This document shows, piece by piece, positions 46,212-57,320 of a stretch of 64,000 bases of DNA (position 1 is the stretch's first letter; each line of letters opens with the position of its first letter). The stretch comes from Affinundibacterium flavidum. GTDB taxonomy: Bacteria > Pseudomonadota > Gammaproteobacteria > Burkholderiales > Burkholderiaceae_D. The DNA lies in assembly GCF_014284175.1 (NCBI RefSeq), contig NZ_JACOGA010000007.1:62001-126000 (forward strand), written 5' to 3'. Position numbers and translations under genes: made by a program. The notes under the pieces were generated by a model. It saw nothing but the letters and a program-made list of their open reading frames with translations, did no database searches and was not told where the DNA came from.

Positions 46212-47324
46212 TTACTGCAACAAGGCATCTACAAATTCTTGGGCATTGAAGGCTTGTAAGTCTTCAATTTGCTCACCCACGCCAATGAAGTACACGGGAA
46301 TAGGGCGGGTTTTGGCAATTGCAGCCAATACGCCACCTTTAGCGGTGCCATCCAGTTTGGTAATGATCAATCCCGTCAATTGTAGAGCGTCATCAAAAGC
46401 CTTGACTTGCGCCAACGCGTTTTGCCCCGTATTTCCGTCAATCACCAACAAGACTTCTTGTGGCGCGCCGTCCATGCCTTTGGCGATCACTCGTTTAATT
46501 TTTTTGAGTTCTTCCATCAGATGCAATTGCGTCGGTAAGCGACCTGCAGTATCGACCATCACGACATTCGTACCACGTGCTTTGGCCGAGGCGACTGCAT
46601 CAAAAGCAACCGCCGCCGGGTCACCGGATTCCTGTGCAATAACCGTAATATTATTGCGCTCGCCCCAGACCATTAATTGTTCGCGGGCTGCGGCGCGGAA
46701 GGTATCGCCCGCAGCCAAGACCACGGATTGATTATGCACTTGCATATGTTTGGCGAGCTTACCGATGGTCGTCGTTTTACCTGCGCCATTGACACCTGCA
46801 ATCATCATGACTAAGGGTTGATAGCGGCCAAGTTCAAATGGCTTTTGCAAAGGGTTTAGCAAGTCTAATAACAACACTTTCAATGCTGCTTTGACTTGCT
46901 CTGCCTCGGTCAGTTTTTCTTCTTTGACTTTGCGCTTTAAATTTTCCAGTAAATGCATGGTGGCTTCGACACCAGCATCTGCAGTGAGCAAAGCAGCTTC
47001 TAATTCATCGTATAAATCATCGTCAATACGAGCACCGATAAACAATGTCGTCAGATTCGATGAAGTCTTTGCCAAGCCTTGTTTCAGACGGGCGATCCAG
47101 GATAGTTTCGCTGGTGCTGCAACTGGTTCTGCAACTGATTCCGCAACTGGCTCAATAATTGATTCCGTAGCGCGATGATTGATTTCGCCCGTGATCGCTT
47201 GAGTTTGAGTGCTGGTTTCTGTTGCAGAATCAGAAGGCGGATTAACTGACTGATGTTCTTGGATTTCTGCGCTAGCTGGCGTGGATACAGGCTCTGGCGT
47301 TTTTTTTCTGAAAAAGCTAAACAT
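46212..47324 (-). CDS. ftsY: Signal recognition particle receptor
   Basis: FtsY receives SRP-ribosome complexes at the membrane. The 370-residue protein has an acidic, low-complexity N-terminal A domain (about 1-75), then the N domain and the GTPase G domain. Motifs are GVNGAGKTTTIGKLAKH, DTAGRLPTQLHLMEEL and TKLDGTAKGG. It is divergent from rsmD, the common arrangement. Confidence 0.97.
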   Translation of the reverse strand: MFSFFRKKTPEPVSTPASAEIQEHQSVNPPSDSATETSTQTQAITGEINHRATESIIEPVAESVAEPVAAPAKLSWIARLKQGLAKTSSNLTTLFIGARIDDDLYDELEAALLTADAGVEATMHLLENLKRKVKEEKLTEAEQVKAALKVLLLDLLNPLQKPFELGRYQPLVMMIAGVNGAGKTTTIGKLAKHMQVHNQSVVLAAGDTFRAAAREQLMVWGERNNITVIAQESGDPAAVAFDAVASAKARGTNVVMVDTAGRLPTQLHLMEELKKIKRVIAKGMDGAPQEVLLVIDGNTGQNALAQVKAFDDALQLTGLIITKLDGTAKGGVLAAIAKTRPIPVYFIGVGEQIEDLQAFNAQEFVDALLQ

Positions 47325-47494
47325 TGATGAAATTTTACGTTAAGAGTGGTGTTGAGATTGTTCGCTGTCGGTGCAAAATGCGGATGCCGTCAGGAAAATA
47401 CGTATCGCAAGGCAGACAATTGCGGTGTTATGGCGAAAAACCTTTAGAATGCTGCCATTCTAACAGAGCAGACCGTCGATTTTCCGCCCCCGCT

Positions 47495-48166
47495 ATGAAT
47501 CACAACAAGAATCGCCAGAATCCATCGCCGCCGCCAGCGCCGCGTGCAAATCACCGCCAGGCCAGTCATCAGGTCAGAATCATAGGCGGACTCTGGAAGC
47601 GTACGCCTTTGACGGTGATTAGTGCCGATGGTTTGAGACCGACACCTGACCGCGTGCGTGAAACGGTGTTTAATTGGTTGCATCATTTGCATAATGGTCA
47701 GTGGAATAACATTTCCTGTCTTGATATGTTTGCCGGTAGTGGTGCATTGGGATTTGAAGCGGCCAGTCGGGGGGCAAGTCAGGTCACGATGTTTGAGGCA
47801 TTTCCACCCGCCTATAAGCAATTAGAGCAAACTAAACAGAAATTACGGGCAGAACAGGTGCATTTACTGCGTGGTGATGCGCTTTTATTGGTCAAAAATC
47901 TCTTGGTCAAGCAACAGAAGTTTGACCTGATCTTTCTTGACCCACCTTTTAATCTGGGATTTTTAGAAAAAATTTTGCCGCTCTGCACTGATTTGCTGAC
48001 GCCAACGGGAATTTTATATGTTGAGTCTGAACAAGCGCTGATGCTCGATTCGGTACCCGCGACAGCAGCTTGCGAACCGACTTGGCGCATTTTGCGTCAG
48101 GATAAGGCTGGTAGCGTGTACTTTCATTTGTTGCAACGCAACACCGAGTCGGGTGAAGCTGTATAA
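47495..48166 (+). CDS. rsmD: 16S rRNA (guanine-966-N2)-methyltransferase
   Basis: The ATG at 47495 (MNHNKNRQNPSPP) is chosen; the longer frame to 47324 lacks support and would reach the ftsY start. The 223-residue protein has a Pro/Asn-rich leader, then VRIIGGLWKRTPL, LRPTPDRVRETVFNWL, LDMFAGSGALGFEAASRGA and the catalytic LIFLDPPFNLGF. It methylates G966 of 16S rRNA. Confidence 0.95.
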   Translation: MNHNKNRQNPSPPPAPRANHRQASHQVRIIGGLWKRTPLTVISADGLRPTPDRVRETVFNWLHHLHNGQWNNISCLDMFAGSGALGFEAASRGASQVTMFEAFPPAYKQLEQTKQKLRAEQVHLLRGDALLLVKNLLVKQQKFDLIFLDPPFNLGFLEKILPLCTDLLTPTGILYVESEQALMLDSVPATAACEPTWRILRQDKAGSVYFHLLQRNTESGEAV

Positions 48167-48229
48167 AATCTGGGATAATGCGCGTCTAATATAAAAAGCT
48201 AAGTCGAATATTGCATAAGAACTTAGTAA

Positions 48230-48757
<528 letters not shown>

Positions 48758-48796
48758 AGTTCGGTGCGCAGTGTGTGCTGAACTGATAGCAAGTGA

Positions 48797-49147
<351 letters not shown>

Positions 49148-49159
49148 GCTCGTCCGAAT

Positions 49160-50293
49160 TCAAGCATCTGGCGCTTCGCATACGCAGTTGCGCCCTTTTT
49201 CTTTCGCATCATACAAAGCGCGATCCGCTCTTAATAATAGAGCTTGCGCAGTGTTTTCAATTTCCCCAGAATTATGATTGTCGGATAAGGTCGCGATTCC
49301 TATCGACAGACTGACATCGCATAATCCCGTCATGCTCAGTAAAAAGGATTTATCGGCGATGCTTTTTCGTATCCGTTCTGCGACGTGTTTGGCATTGTCG
49401 TGACTGGTATTGATCAGCAAGACGACAAATTCTTCACCACCAAAACGTCCTATAGTGTCGCTCAATCGTAGCTCAGCTTTGATGCGTTTCGCGGCTTCTT
49501 TCAGCACTTCGTCACCACCTTGATGACCATGGTGATCATTGATTTTTTTAAAGTGATCTATGTCCAGATACATGCAGGCAATGCTGTAATGCTGACGCCG
49601 CGCACGCGCAATTTCTTCCAGCATGCGTTGCTCCACGCAACGACGGTTGCTGACATTGGTGAGAGCATCAGTTAAGCCAATTTGCGTCAGACGCTCACTG
49701 TTGATCACATTTTCCAAGCAGATAGCGATGATAGAAGCCAAGCGCTCTATGAAGTCGGTGCCCATGTCACTGACAAAGCGCTCTGGCGATGCGCTACCTA
49801 AATTTAAGCTGCCGATTAATTTGCTTTGTCGGATTAAAGGAATAATCGCAACGCTGACGGGCTGTTCAAAACAACACGCAAACAAAGACTGATGTATGGT
49901 CTGATCGAATTCGCCGAGCACCGGTTTTTTCAAAGGTTGACCGGCAAGCTGCAAATCTGTTTCAGTTTGCGCGAACAAAAGAAAAGGAAATTCTTCCTTG
50001 TCGATTTTCAGATCTGCCAACATTTCTTGTAAATTGTGCTGCGTATTTACTAGGCTCAAGCTGACTTGATCGAGTTCACAAATCTCCGCTAAGGTGACAA
50101 AAATATGCTGCAGTAATTCGCGAAAACTATGTGCCCCTATCAGTTGCAAATCCAAGCTTTGATGGCGATTCAAAATCGCTTGATTGTGGCGCGCTTCGTT
50201 GATGAGATCTTGTAGCTGTGCACGCACAATATGTACTTCATTATGCATAGCATCACCAAGATGAGTGCTACTGGTGGTGAATGAATTATCCAT
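49160..50293 (-). CDS. GAF-domain diguanylate cyclase
   Basis: The 377-residue cytosolic protein has a helical N terminus (about 15-45) and a DUF484/GAF-like sensory domain (about 50-210). A C-terminal GGDEF domain is active by motif (GRFGGEEFVVLL), with an I-site RLSD five residues before it for product inhibition. It makes c-di-GMP in response to an unknown cue. It converges on the ferredoxin gene. Confidence 0.91.
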   Translation of the reverse strand: MDNSFTTSSTHLGDAMHNEVHIVRAQLQDLINEARHNQAILNRHQSLDLQLIGAHSFRELLQHIFVTLAEICELDQVSLSLVNTQHNLQEMLADLKIDKEEFPFLLFAQTETDLQLAGQPLKKPVLGEFDQTIHQSLFACCFEQPVSVAIIPLIRQSKLIGSLNLGSASPERFVSDMGTDFIERLASIIAICLENVINSERLTQIGLTDALTNVSNRRCVEQRMLEEIARARRQHYSIACMYLDIDHFKKINDHHGHQGGDEVLKEAAKRIKAELRLSDTIGRFGGEEFVVLLINTSHDNAKHVAERIRKSIADKSFLLSMTGLCDVSLSIGIATLSDNHNSGEIENTAQALLLRADRALYDAKEKGRNCVCEAPDA

Positions 50294-50533
50294 AGAGTTT
50301 TCATGCCAAGATGAGAAGGGGCGACGATATGCAACGTTGGCATTACTGTATCATAGGCCAGCTTTGCCAGACACTAACTCACATTCTTTAACAAGTGAGA
50401 AAGTGTGTAAGGCCGAACGCAAGGGGGTGATCTGTCGTCGAGATGCGACATTGTTTCTCTAGAGGATGAAAACGATGATTGCGTTTGCTTGCTGAGTGGA
50501 AATAAATAATCAGAAATAGTGGGAATAAATTCG

Positions 50534-51403
50534 ATGAAAAAAAATTTGCGTCATGTCGTATTGCTCAACATTTATCTTGGCATCGCGATATTAAGCTGTA
50601 TGTCAAACTTCACGCTAAGCGCACAAGAAAATCCCCCTAAGCAGGAGCTGGAGCATGTGAAGGAACGGGTGAGTGAGCAGGTGAGGGAGCCAGCGACACC
50701 AGATCAAACGGTAGAAATTAGCAGTACAAAAGATCCTGATTGGAAATCATATCGTGTGATGTTGAAAGGTCTGGATGCTTTTGAAAAATATCATGCACAT
50801 GCACCACAAGCATCGCCTCAATTCATATTGAAACCGCGTCGTCTGGATGTGAGTTTGTCGGGCGTAAATTTACGTTTGGCTAGTGATGAATCGAGCCGCA
50901 CAATACCGCTCGCCAGTGATGGTAGCTTCGTACTTCCTCGCGATGAACAGGCGGCCTCTCAACGCGCCGAATTGATGATCAATCGAAAGAAGGAAATGTT
51001 TCGCTGGTGGCCGTTGGTGAAAAGTCCAGGTGTCGCTACACAACATCGACGCTTAGGTGATTTACGACTTGAATGTGAAATGTTTTGGGCAATTCATTAC
51101 GATGACCTGCCATTTGTCGCGCGTAATTTGATGCGTACAGTTGGAGGCCCTTGTCAGACCAAGAAAGTGATTTTGAGTTTTCCTGCGGAGTGGATGGGTT
51201 TGCAGGCGGCGACTTTGGTACAGGGCGAACGCCGTATGAATCTGGCAGTAGACAAAGACAGATCAACTTATTCCATCACTTTGTACAATCCCGATTTTAG
51301 TGACGATGCCTTGATTGAGCTTCAATTTGACGCAGATGTTGTGACTCAACCAGATAAAAAAATACGTAACGTCAATGGTTTGAATGTGGTCGTGAAATTG
51401 TGA
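50534..51403 (+). CDS. Secreted protein of unknown function
   Basis: The ATG at 50534 (MKKNLRHVVLLNIYLGIAI) starts a clear signal peptide, with likely cleavage near TLSAQE. The 289-residue product has a charged N-terminal stretch (about 30-60), then a soluble domain with motifs KPRRLDVSLSGVNLRLA, LRLECEMFWAIHYDDLPF and VILSFPAEWMGLQAATL. No known family was recognised. It lies between the cyclase and the secretion operon, with an inverted repeat (tggggt / acccca) 13 bp after the stop. Confidence 0.7.
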   Translation: MKKNLRHVVLLNIYLGIAILSCMSNFTLSAQENPPKQELEHVKERVSEQVREPATPDQTVEISSTKDPDWKSYRVMLKGLDAFEKYHAHAPQASPQFILKPRRLDVSLSGVNLRLASDESSRTIPLASDGSFVLPRDEQAASQRAELMINRKKEMFRWWPLVKSPGVATQHRRLGDLRLECEMFWAIHYDDLPFVARNLMRTVGGPCQTKKVILSFPAEWMGLQAATLVQGERRMNLAVDKDRSTYSITLYNPDFSDDALIELQFDADVVTQPDKKIRNVNGLNVVVKL

Positions 51404-51642
51404 TCACGGATGCGATGGGGTAGCGACCCCACTGACGTCAAAAAAATTCCCGACTTCAGTTTGATTTGAATTATTTTATTAACTTGTTAAAGTTTGTTCG
51501 CATGATTCCCTTGTTTTTCGTGGGCTTAATTGGCTTATAACGCCGTCGGTCGTTGAGGTATCATTTTTGTTGCTTTTTATGTGATTACTTTATTTTGTCT
51601 ATGACTTGATTTTTCAAACATGCTACAAAATATTAGCTAATT

Positions 51643-52209
51643 CTAACGGACGCTTTGACCGGATAAAGTATTAGGATAACTTTCGGAACCCACCGCGTAT
51701 AACGATGGATTGAAAAAAATCCATTCTCGATAAGAAGACTTGTTTTTGAATTGGGAGAATTGTAGTGAGAAATTTCCGATTTTGATTGGTTTTTGATCCG
51801 ATAGGCTATAAATCCCAATGATTCCGTTATTGTCTTTTGCATAAATCAGGCCCCAGGTGTTTTTTCCAGTGAGTGGGTCGTCATAAATACGACGTAAATG
51901 TCGAGTTATCTTTGGATAGCGAGGATCTTTGATTAAATCATTTAGTGACTGAGGCGATGACCTTTGCCCGTTGATGGTCGCATTGGCGTAGCTCACCATC
52001 GCGCGTTGATATTCTGCTCCAATGTCGAGCAATGCTTCCTCGGCGCTTCTTCGTTGAAGGATGCTTCCGACTTGTATGGTGGCTACACTAACCACACCAA
52101 GAAGTGCAATCACAATGAGCAAGCCTATGTAAGTAAACCCCGTACTTTTGTGTCGGTTGTGATAATTAGGTGATGAACTAGACTGGCGGAGCTGCACGCT
52201 AATACTCAC
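51643..52209 (-). CDS. Minor pseudopilin lacking Glu5
   Basis: The start is placed at GTG 52209, overlapping the upstream gene end; a longer frame to 52344 is not supported. The 188-residue protein has a prepilin leader HKSTGFTYIGLLIVIALLGV, in which the usual Glu at position +5 is Gly. Such a loss is typical of minor, tip-like pseudopilins. The rest has DPLTGKNTWGLIYAKDNNGIIGIYS (in parts), seen in T2SS-like pseudopilins. It is the last gene of the secretion operon. Confidence 0.8.
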   Translation of the reverse strand: MSISVQLRQSSSSPNYHNRHKSTGFTYIGLLIVIALLGVVSVATIQVGSILQRRSAEEALLDIGAEYQRAMVSYANATINGQRSSPQSLNDLIKDPRYPKITRHLRRIYDDPLTGKNTWGLIYAKDNNGIIGIYSLSDQKPIKIGNFSLQFSQFKNKSSYREWIFFNPSLYAVGSESYPNTLSGQSVR

Positions 52210-52645
52210 GATACGGTTTGCCGTGACGGTCGTTGCCGTTGGCTGTGCTTTTAATATTGTACACATTGCCTTTGTTATCGCCTTCTGGTGCAATGAGTTC
52301 CCAAGTGGTGCTGTTTTCGTTGATGGGGTCGAAGGGGGGGGCACGTAAGTATTTTTTCTCTACAAGTTCTTCAAGTGATTCCGGATAACGACCAGTGTCA
52401 CCATAGAATTTGTCGATGGTCTCTCGAGTTACTCGAAGAGTATCGGCGAGCACCGTTTCTTTTGCTGTGTCTATATTCTGGAAATATCGCGGTACTGAGA
52501 GCGTCGCCAGTAATGCAATGATGGCGAGTACCACCAGCAGTTCAATGAGCGTAAATCCTGTGCAAAATAGGCATTTCTTGTCAGCGTGCCTGTAGTCGCT
52601 GTTGTGCGTTGAAAGTGATTGGCGTAGCGGCATACCGATTACCAT
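52199..52645 (-). CDS. GspG-like pseudopilin
   Basis: The 148-residue protein carries a long charged leader, the prepilin cleavage motif [20 protein letters not shown] with Glu5, and a short globular domain ([21 protein letters not shown], in parts) as in GspG-type major pseudopilins. The ATG at 52645 overlaps the stop of the upstream pseudopilin gene. A downstream ATG at 52633 is possible. Confidence 0.85.
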   Translation of the reverse strand: MVIGMPLRQSLSTHNSDYRHADKKCLFCTGFTLIELLVVLAIIALLATLSVPRYFQNIDTAKETVLADTLRVTRETIDKFYGDTGRYPESLEELVEKKYLRAPPFDPINENSTTWELIAPEGDNKGNVYNIKSTANGNDRHGKPYREY

Positions 52646-53142
52646 TTTTTGTAGGGGATACTATTAAGCCCGATTTCGCGGGAGGTGCTGTAGACATCAA
52701 AGACATCGAGACCTTCTTGGGGATCATCGGCTTCGCTAGTATAGCTGCGTTTACCCCATGTTTCCCCATCTTCCAGTTGTGAGTTGCTATTGAAAGGATC
52801 ACGCGGAATTCGGCGTAGAAAATAAATATTCTGACGTTTTGGGTCGCGCTGATCTGCAATTCCATTGACTAAGATCTCCAAGTTTTTTGGATAGCCAGAG
52901 CTACCAAACTGCTTGGCTAATCTACCTTCATCACTTGCACGTTTGTATGCATCAATTGCATGCCGGATTTCGCGTAGAGCGAGTCTTAGTTCCTGTTCTT
53001 TTGTGCGCTGCACAGCAATTTGCGTTATTGGGATTACGCTAGTAGCCAGTACCGCGAGAATCGCAAGGGTTACCAATAGTTCGATTAAGGTAAACCCTAG
53101 CGTATTTCTATTGTACCTATGAGACGAGTTATATATTCCCAT
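52639..53142 (-). CDS. Type II secretion pseudopilin
   Basis: The 167-residue protein has the prepilin motif [21 protein letters not shown] with Glu5, followed by [22 protein letters not shown] and [21 protein letters not shown] is found near residue 110. It is probably a minor pseudopilin of the GspH/I/G type; a GspJ or GspK equivalent cannot be assigned by eye. Confidence 0.83.
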   Translation of the reverse strand: MGIYNSSHRYNRNTLGFTLIELLVTLAILAVLATSVIPITQIAVQRTKEQELRLALREIRHAIDAYKRASDEGRLAKQFGSSGYPKNLEILVNGIADQRDPKRQNIYFLRRIPRDPFNSNSQLEDGETWGKRSYTSEADDPQEGLDVFDVYSTSREIGLNSIPYKKW

Positions 53143-53150
53143 AAGATCAG

Positions 53151-55580
53151 CTATGGCAAAATCTTGATGCTAAATGGAGTCGGTAGTGCTGTACTCACGA
53201 TTTGCCCAATAGCAGTGGTCGGTGTGACGCTGAGTACTTGGACAGTGCTGGCCTCACTTGTTGCGATCGCTTTGAAATTAATAATCATGACAATACCATT
53301 GCTTGTCGCTGAACCATCACCCAGACGTGTTGTTGAGATGAAGATCGGGCCATTAGGATCAACCCTGCTAGTAAAATTGGTTTGGGCGCCACCCTGCTTG
53401 AGGAATGTGCCTTCACTGACACCTACCAATTGGAGTGCTTTGGTGTCATAGCTTAAGTTGAGCGGTAAGCTATTGATTGACTGATCCGATTGCATCTGTA
53501 GTTGTAGTGTAAATATTTCACCTACTTTGGTTTGGGTTGGGCCTTGCCACGTTAATTTAGATCCACTTATTGGGTTGTTTTGTGTGCTGACAGGAATCGG
53601 ATTATTGAGTACGTTGCCTATTCCCTGGTTTTGTCCATAATTACTCTGCCCTAGGCCAGCGTTAGGATTCGAACCCGAGCCATTATTGTTGTTGGTATTA
53701 TGATTGTTAAGGCTGGTATTCTCGGTACTGGTCGAGCCATTTCCGGTTTGGGTCGTGACGATGGCTGAGCCGGAACCAGAATCAGGACGAGTTCGGAAAC
53801 TACTATCGGTACCAGATCTAAATTCTGCTACTGCAGCGATTGGACGTTGGATATTGCGGATGATGTGTGGTGTGATGGATAAAACAATTTCATTTTTGGT
53901 GTTGTTGTCTGCATTGGTGGAGAACAAACGTCCTAAAATTGGTACTTCGCCTAGAAACGGAATTTTCGTGGCACTGCGTCTGTCTTCATCGTTAATCAAT
54001 CCAGCTAATACTTGGTTTTCACCATCACGCAGACGTAAAACGGTGTTGGCTGAACGAGTCCCTATCGTATAGGCGCTTGAGCCATTTTTTGTTTGAAATT
54101 GGCTGACGATGCTGCTCACTTCCATCGATACTTTAATGGCGACATCGTTGTCTAAATACACGGTTGGCTCGACGTTTAAGGTAAGACCTACATCTAAATA
54201 AGCGATTGAATCCGATACGAAGGTACCTGAGGTTGTGGTGGTGACGTTGGGGACACGTTCACCGATCATGATTTTCGCTTTTTCATGATTGCGTGCACGA
54301 ATTCTGGGGTTGGCGAGAAGATTGACATCCGAGTCTTGCTTTTTCGCGTTGACGGTGAGATTGCCAATGCCTGCGCTCACTGTGCCACTATTCACATTGT
54401 TTTTGAGATCTCGTAAAGTTAAGCTACCGCCTGCGATGCTCGGTAGTGGTATTAAATTGAGGCTGTCTGGCCACTTAATACCGAGTTCTTGCAAACGAGA
54501 TCGTTTAATTTCTAAAATTTCGACTTCTAACATGACTTCAGGCTCTGGTACATCCTGCATAGCGATGATTTTTTCCGCTAATCGGATCGCATCGGGACTA
54601 TCGCGTACGATCATCAAGTTCAGCTTCTCATCTACTACGATGTCACGTATTTTCAAAATCGTTTTGAGTGTGGTTGCCACCGATTTAGCTTCGGCGTTAG
54701 CGAGAAAAAATGTTTTGACCATCATCTCTTGATAGTCTTTAAGCTTGGCTGGCGTGTTTGGATAAATCAGTATCGTACTGGCATCGAGAATCTGTTGTTC
54801 TAATTGGTTAGTTAACAATGTGAAGTGCACAGCAGATTCAATCGTACTATTTTTAAGAAAAATCGATGTTTTTTGATCAGTTTTTACATCTTTATCAAAT
54901 AAGAAATTAAGCCCTGAAGTGCGAGAAATTACTTCAAATACTTGCTTGAGTGCGACGTCTTTGAATTCGATCGTTATGGGTTTTTTGAACGAGGTAGCAA
55001 GTGCAGTTTCTAATGCCGGTCTAGCGATTTTTTCTTGCAAACTTTGTTGCATAGTACGTGCTTCGGCATTGTTGGGATTTTCTATCAGAAGTTCACGCAA
55101 TTTGTTCGCCGCGAATGCAGTATCATTTTGATTCAATGCAGCTTTAACGTCTTGAATAGTGAGTGCGTGACGGTTTTGCATTGCGATTTTATCGAGTCCT
55201 GCCTTGGCTCTGTCGTTGGTCGGGTCAAATGTGAGAATGCGTTGATAGTTGTTACTAGCTGTTTCCAATTTATTTTGAGCAAAATCTGAGTCAGCTTGTG
55301 TCAGCAGCTTTAAGCTCACTCTTTCGCGAGTTTGCAAATAGGCTGATCGATATTCAGCATTGCGTTCGTCGTAAACGAGTGCCTCTTGCAATTTATTGAG
55401 GCCTTGCTCAACTTGCCCTGCCTCAACTAGGCTCTTTCCTTCCCGAAATGCCATTTGCGCCGCGCATCCCGCGAGTAAGATTGCGCAAAGTGGAAAGAGC
55501 GCAATTTTCAAGACGCTATTTTTTAGAAAATGTTTAGAGTACATATTTTGTATTGATCGAAAAAGGCTGATATGAGACAT
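53151..55580 (-). CDS. gspD: TPR-secretin lipoprotein with C-terminal cohesin-like domain
   Basis: The 809-residue outer-membrane secretin starts at 55580 or at the Met 12 codons later; either way a lipobox CAILLAGC places the Cys near residue 39. TPR-like repeats occupy about 45-190. An N0/STN domain follows ([19 protein letters not shown]), then secretin N-type modules, and the secretin core around 380-600 ([42 protein letters not shown]). An Asn/Ser/Gly-rich linker (about 615-665) leads to a C-terminal domain with [19 protein letters not shown] and [20 protein letters not shown], which matches the cohesin/type of cellulosome-like fold. It forms the exit pore. Confidence 0.9.
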   Translation of the reverse strand: MSHISLFRSIQNMYSKHFLKNSVLKIALFPLCAILLAGCAAQMAFREGKSLVEAGQVEQGLNKLQEALVYDERNAEYRSAYLQTRERVSLKLLTQADSDFAQNKLETASNNYQRILTFDPTNDRAKAGLDKIAMQNRHALTIQDVKAALNQNDTAFAANKLRELLIENPNNAEARTMQQSLQEKIARPALETALATSFKKPITIEFKDVALKQVFEVISRTSGLNFLFDKDVKTDQKTSIFLKNSTIESAVHFTLLTNQLEQQILDASTILIYPNTPAKLKDYQEMMVKTFFLANAEAKSVATTLKTILKIRDIVVDEKLNLMIVRDSPDAIRLAEKIIAMQDVPEPEVMLEVEILEIKRSRLQELGIKWPDSLNLIPLPSIAGGSLTLRDLKNNVNSGTVSAGIGNLTVNAKKQDSDVNLLANPRIRARNHEKAKIMIGERVPNVTTTTSGTFVSDSIAYLDVGLTLNVEPTVYLDNDVAIKVSMEVSSIVSQFQTKNGSSAYTIGTRSANTVLRLRDGENQVLAGLINDEDRRSATKIPFLGEVPILGRLFSTNADNNTKNEIVLSITPHIIRNIQRPIAAVAEFRSGTDSSFRTRPDSGSGSAIVTTQTGNGSTSTENTSLNNHNTNNNNGSGSNPNAGLGQSNYGQNQGIGNVLNNPIPVSTQNNPISGSKLTWQGPTQTKVGEIFTLQLQMQSDQSINSLPLNLSYDTKALQLVGVSEGTFLKQGGAQTNFTSRVDPNGPIFISTTRLGDGSATSNGIVMIINFKAIATSEASTVQVLSVTPTTAIGQIVSTALPTPFSIKILP

Positions 55581-56167
55581 TAATCGCTGCTGCCGATGGT
55601 GAGAACCTGTATTTGATTGAGTGGTAGATAAGTTAGTGTCATTGTCGGTGGTTGAATACTTTCAATGCGATAGAGATCATCTAAAATTGTTTTTTCTCGA
55701 ACGACATACGTTTGTTCATTACGACTTAAAAAGACCTCCCAGATACCGTCTTCCCATTTTTTCCCAAGAACGCTGTAAGGAATCGGTGGTGCAACCGGAG
55801 TTTGTGGGATTTGAGGCGCCATCTTTACCGGTGCCGCTGGTGTAGTCCAAGTTTGACTATTAAAAAAGCTATTAGCCTGTTTTTCTGAATGATCGTACTC
55901 GCCTAAAAGTGCTGCACGGTTAATTAGACTTGCGATTACGGGCTGAGCCTTATTCATTGATGCCAAGCCAGCACTCATATTGCGCTCGTGGGTCTCGTTC
56001 GTCAGGCTTGCCGTGCTCGATTTGTTGCCGACTTGGTTGGCAACTGTTTTTGGCTCCTTGCCTGGCATGGGGGCTGCAATGGTGGATGTGGGCGTTTTGT
56101 CGCCAAACAGCGCGAGCCATGCTGCAATCAGAAATAATCCACCTAACAGAAGATGCTTTGTTTTCAT
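55580..56167 (-). CDS. PilP/GspC-like inner-membrane protein
   Basis: The 195-residue protein has an N-terminal membrane helix (HLLLGGLFLIAAWLALFG), a disordered Thr/Ala/Pro-rich periplasmic linker, and a C-terminal domain (YSVLGKKWEDGIWEVFLSRN, LYRIESIQPPTMTLTYLPL). This pattern fits the clamp proteins that link inner-membrane platform to secretin (GspC HR domain or PilP). It overlaps the secretin start by one base and its neighbour by 4, indicating tight coupling. Confidence 0.72.
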   Translation of the reverse strand: MKTKHLLLGGLFLIAAWLALFGDKTPTSTIAAPMPGKEPKTVANQVGNKSSTASLTNETHERNMSAGLASMNKAQPVIASLINRAALLGEYDHSEKQANSFFNSQTWTTPAAPVKMAPQIPQTPVAPPIPYSVLGKKWEDGIWEVFLSRNEQTYVVREKTILDDLYRIESIQPPTMTLTYLPLNQIQVLTIGSSD

Positions 56168-56772
56168 TCGAATACCCCTTCCGACGAAGAAACTACCTTG
56201 CTTCGGGAGTTTGGGGTCAGGTACAAGGTAAAGCGCAAGCGCGCTTCGAGCAAAGAGTTGCCAATCACTTCGCGTTTGAAGCTGATTTCATCAAGAGATG
56301 TGAAGGGGAGAGCGATCAAGGTGTCACGGCAAAATTGGCGTATTTGTAAGTAGGAGCCCTTTAGCGGCAGAGTGACTTGATAGCGTCGAAACTGGTCGTT
56401 AGTTTCTGTCGCAGGACGATATTCAGCGCTGCTAAGGGTGATGCCCGCTTTGTTAGCGGTATCGAAGATCACCTGAAGATATTGTTCGTTAGATTGATAC
56501 TGACCTAAGTTGTTAGCGAAGCTGGCGATTCTTTGTTCATTCGTCGACATCGATACGATATTTTTTGAATCTGGCGCAGTCCTTATCGTGGGCTTCAACT
56601 GGGTTAATTCGTTGCTTTGTTTGATTAGTTGATGTTGCAGATTGGGTATGAAATGAAAATATCCGTAAATGTTCACCAGCATTAAGGTAAGTAGAGCCGA
56701 GCCCAAAATTTGATGGGCTGACATTTGAAGTTGAATGCGCAGGAAAAATTTCTTAAAATTAATTGTCTTCAT
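56164..56772 (-). CDS. PilO/GspM-like inner-membrane protein
   Basis: The ATG at 56772 (MKTINFKKFFLR) overlaps the upstream stop as ATGA and is preferred over 56790. The 202-residue protein has one membrane helix (about 25-45) followed by a coiled coil and a ferredoxin-like domain (RYQVTLPLKGSYLQIRQFCR, LLEARLRFTLYL), as in PilO/GspM assembly-platform proteins. Confidence 0.78.
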   Translation of the reverse strand: MKTINFKKFFLRIQLQMSAHQILGSALLTLMLVNIYGYFHFIPNLQHQLIKQSNELTQLKPTIRTAPDSKNIVSMSTNEQRIASFANNLGQYQSNEQYLQVIFDTANKAGITLSSAEYRPATETNDQFRRYQVTLPLKGSYLQIRQFCRDTLIALPFTSLDEISFKREVIGNSLLEARLRFTLYLTPNSRSKVVSSSEGVFE

Positions 56773-57320
56773 TTTTCTACTTGCTCCCATTGAGCCAAAA
56801 ACTGAAATCGCAAGGGCTTGTTAATATCCTGCTCCATGATTTCGTGCTTAAGTAAGATGACGTCAAGGAAAAATTTCTGTTGCTTCAATAATCTGATATA
56901 CGCGATCATGTCTTCGCTATTTTTAGCCTCGGCTGTTCCCTTCATCAGATTTTTTTTTGCTTCTGGTTCGATCGCGAGCAAAGCAATATGCGAAGGCGTC
57001 GCGGATTCCAGCGTACCGAATAAGTCATTCCACGGTAGATTAAGTTGAAATGTCGCTTCATTGATAGCTTGTGCTTGCACATTCGTAATACTGATGCCTT
57101 CTTTTGCCATCTTATTTCTGGCGGCTTCGTTCATAAGACCTTGAGCGTGGCGTACATCAATCTGGCTTCTTTTAAGCAGCATATTGAGTCCTATCAGCTG
57201 CGTGCATGTCATTGTCGAAATGACGATGAGAATAATGAGGCAGAGCCACGTCAGGGCTTTAATTTCATGTACAAAGCGGACCAATGTTAGTGGAGCAAAA
57301 TTAATTTTGACCGGATTCAT
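56769..57320 (-). CDS. PilN-like inner-membrane protein
   Basis: The ATG at 57320 (MNPVKINFAP) overlaps the PilM-like stop as ATGA. The 183-residue protein has a short cytoplasmic N terminus bearing the NPVKINFAP motif, similar to the PilN segment that binds PilM. A membrane helix (ALTWLCLIILIVISTMTC) and a periplasmic ferredoxin-like domain follow. Confidence 0.8.
   Translation of the reverse strand: MNPVKINFAPLTLVRFVHEIKALTWLCLIILIVISTMTCTQLIGLNMLLKRSQIDVRHAQGLMNEAARNKMAKEGISITNVQAQAINEATFQLNLPWNDLFGTLESATPSHIALLAIEPEAKKNLMKGTAEAKNSEDMIAYIRLLKQQKFFLDVILLKHEIMEQDINKPLRFQFLAQWEQVEK

Noticed and set aside
53661..53675. tRNA T-loop-like sequence gattcgaaccc
   Set aside because: It lies inside the secretin coding region (Ser/Asn/Gly-rich linker) and no acceptor or anticodon stem can be formed around it.
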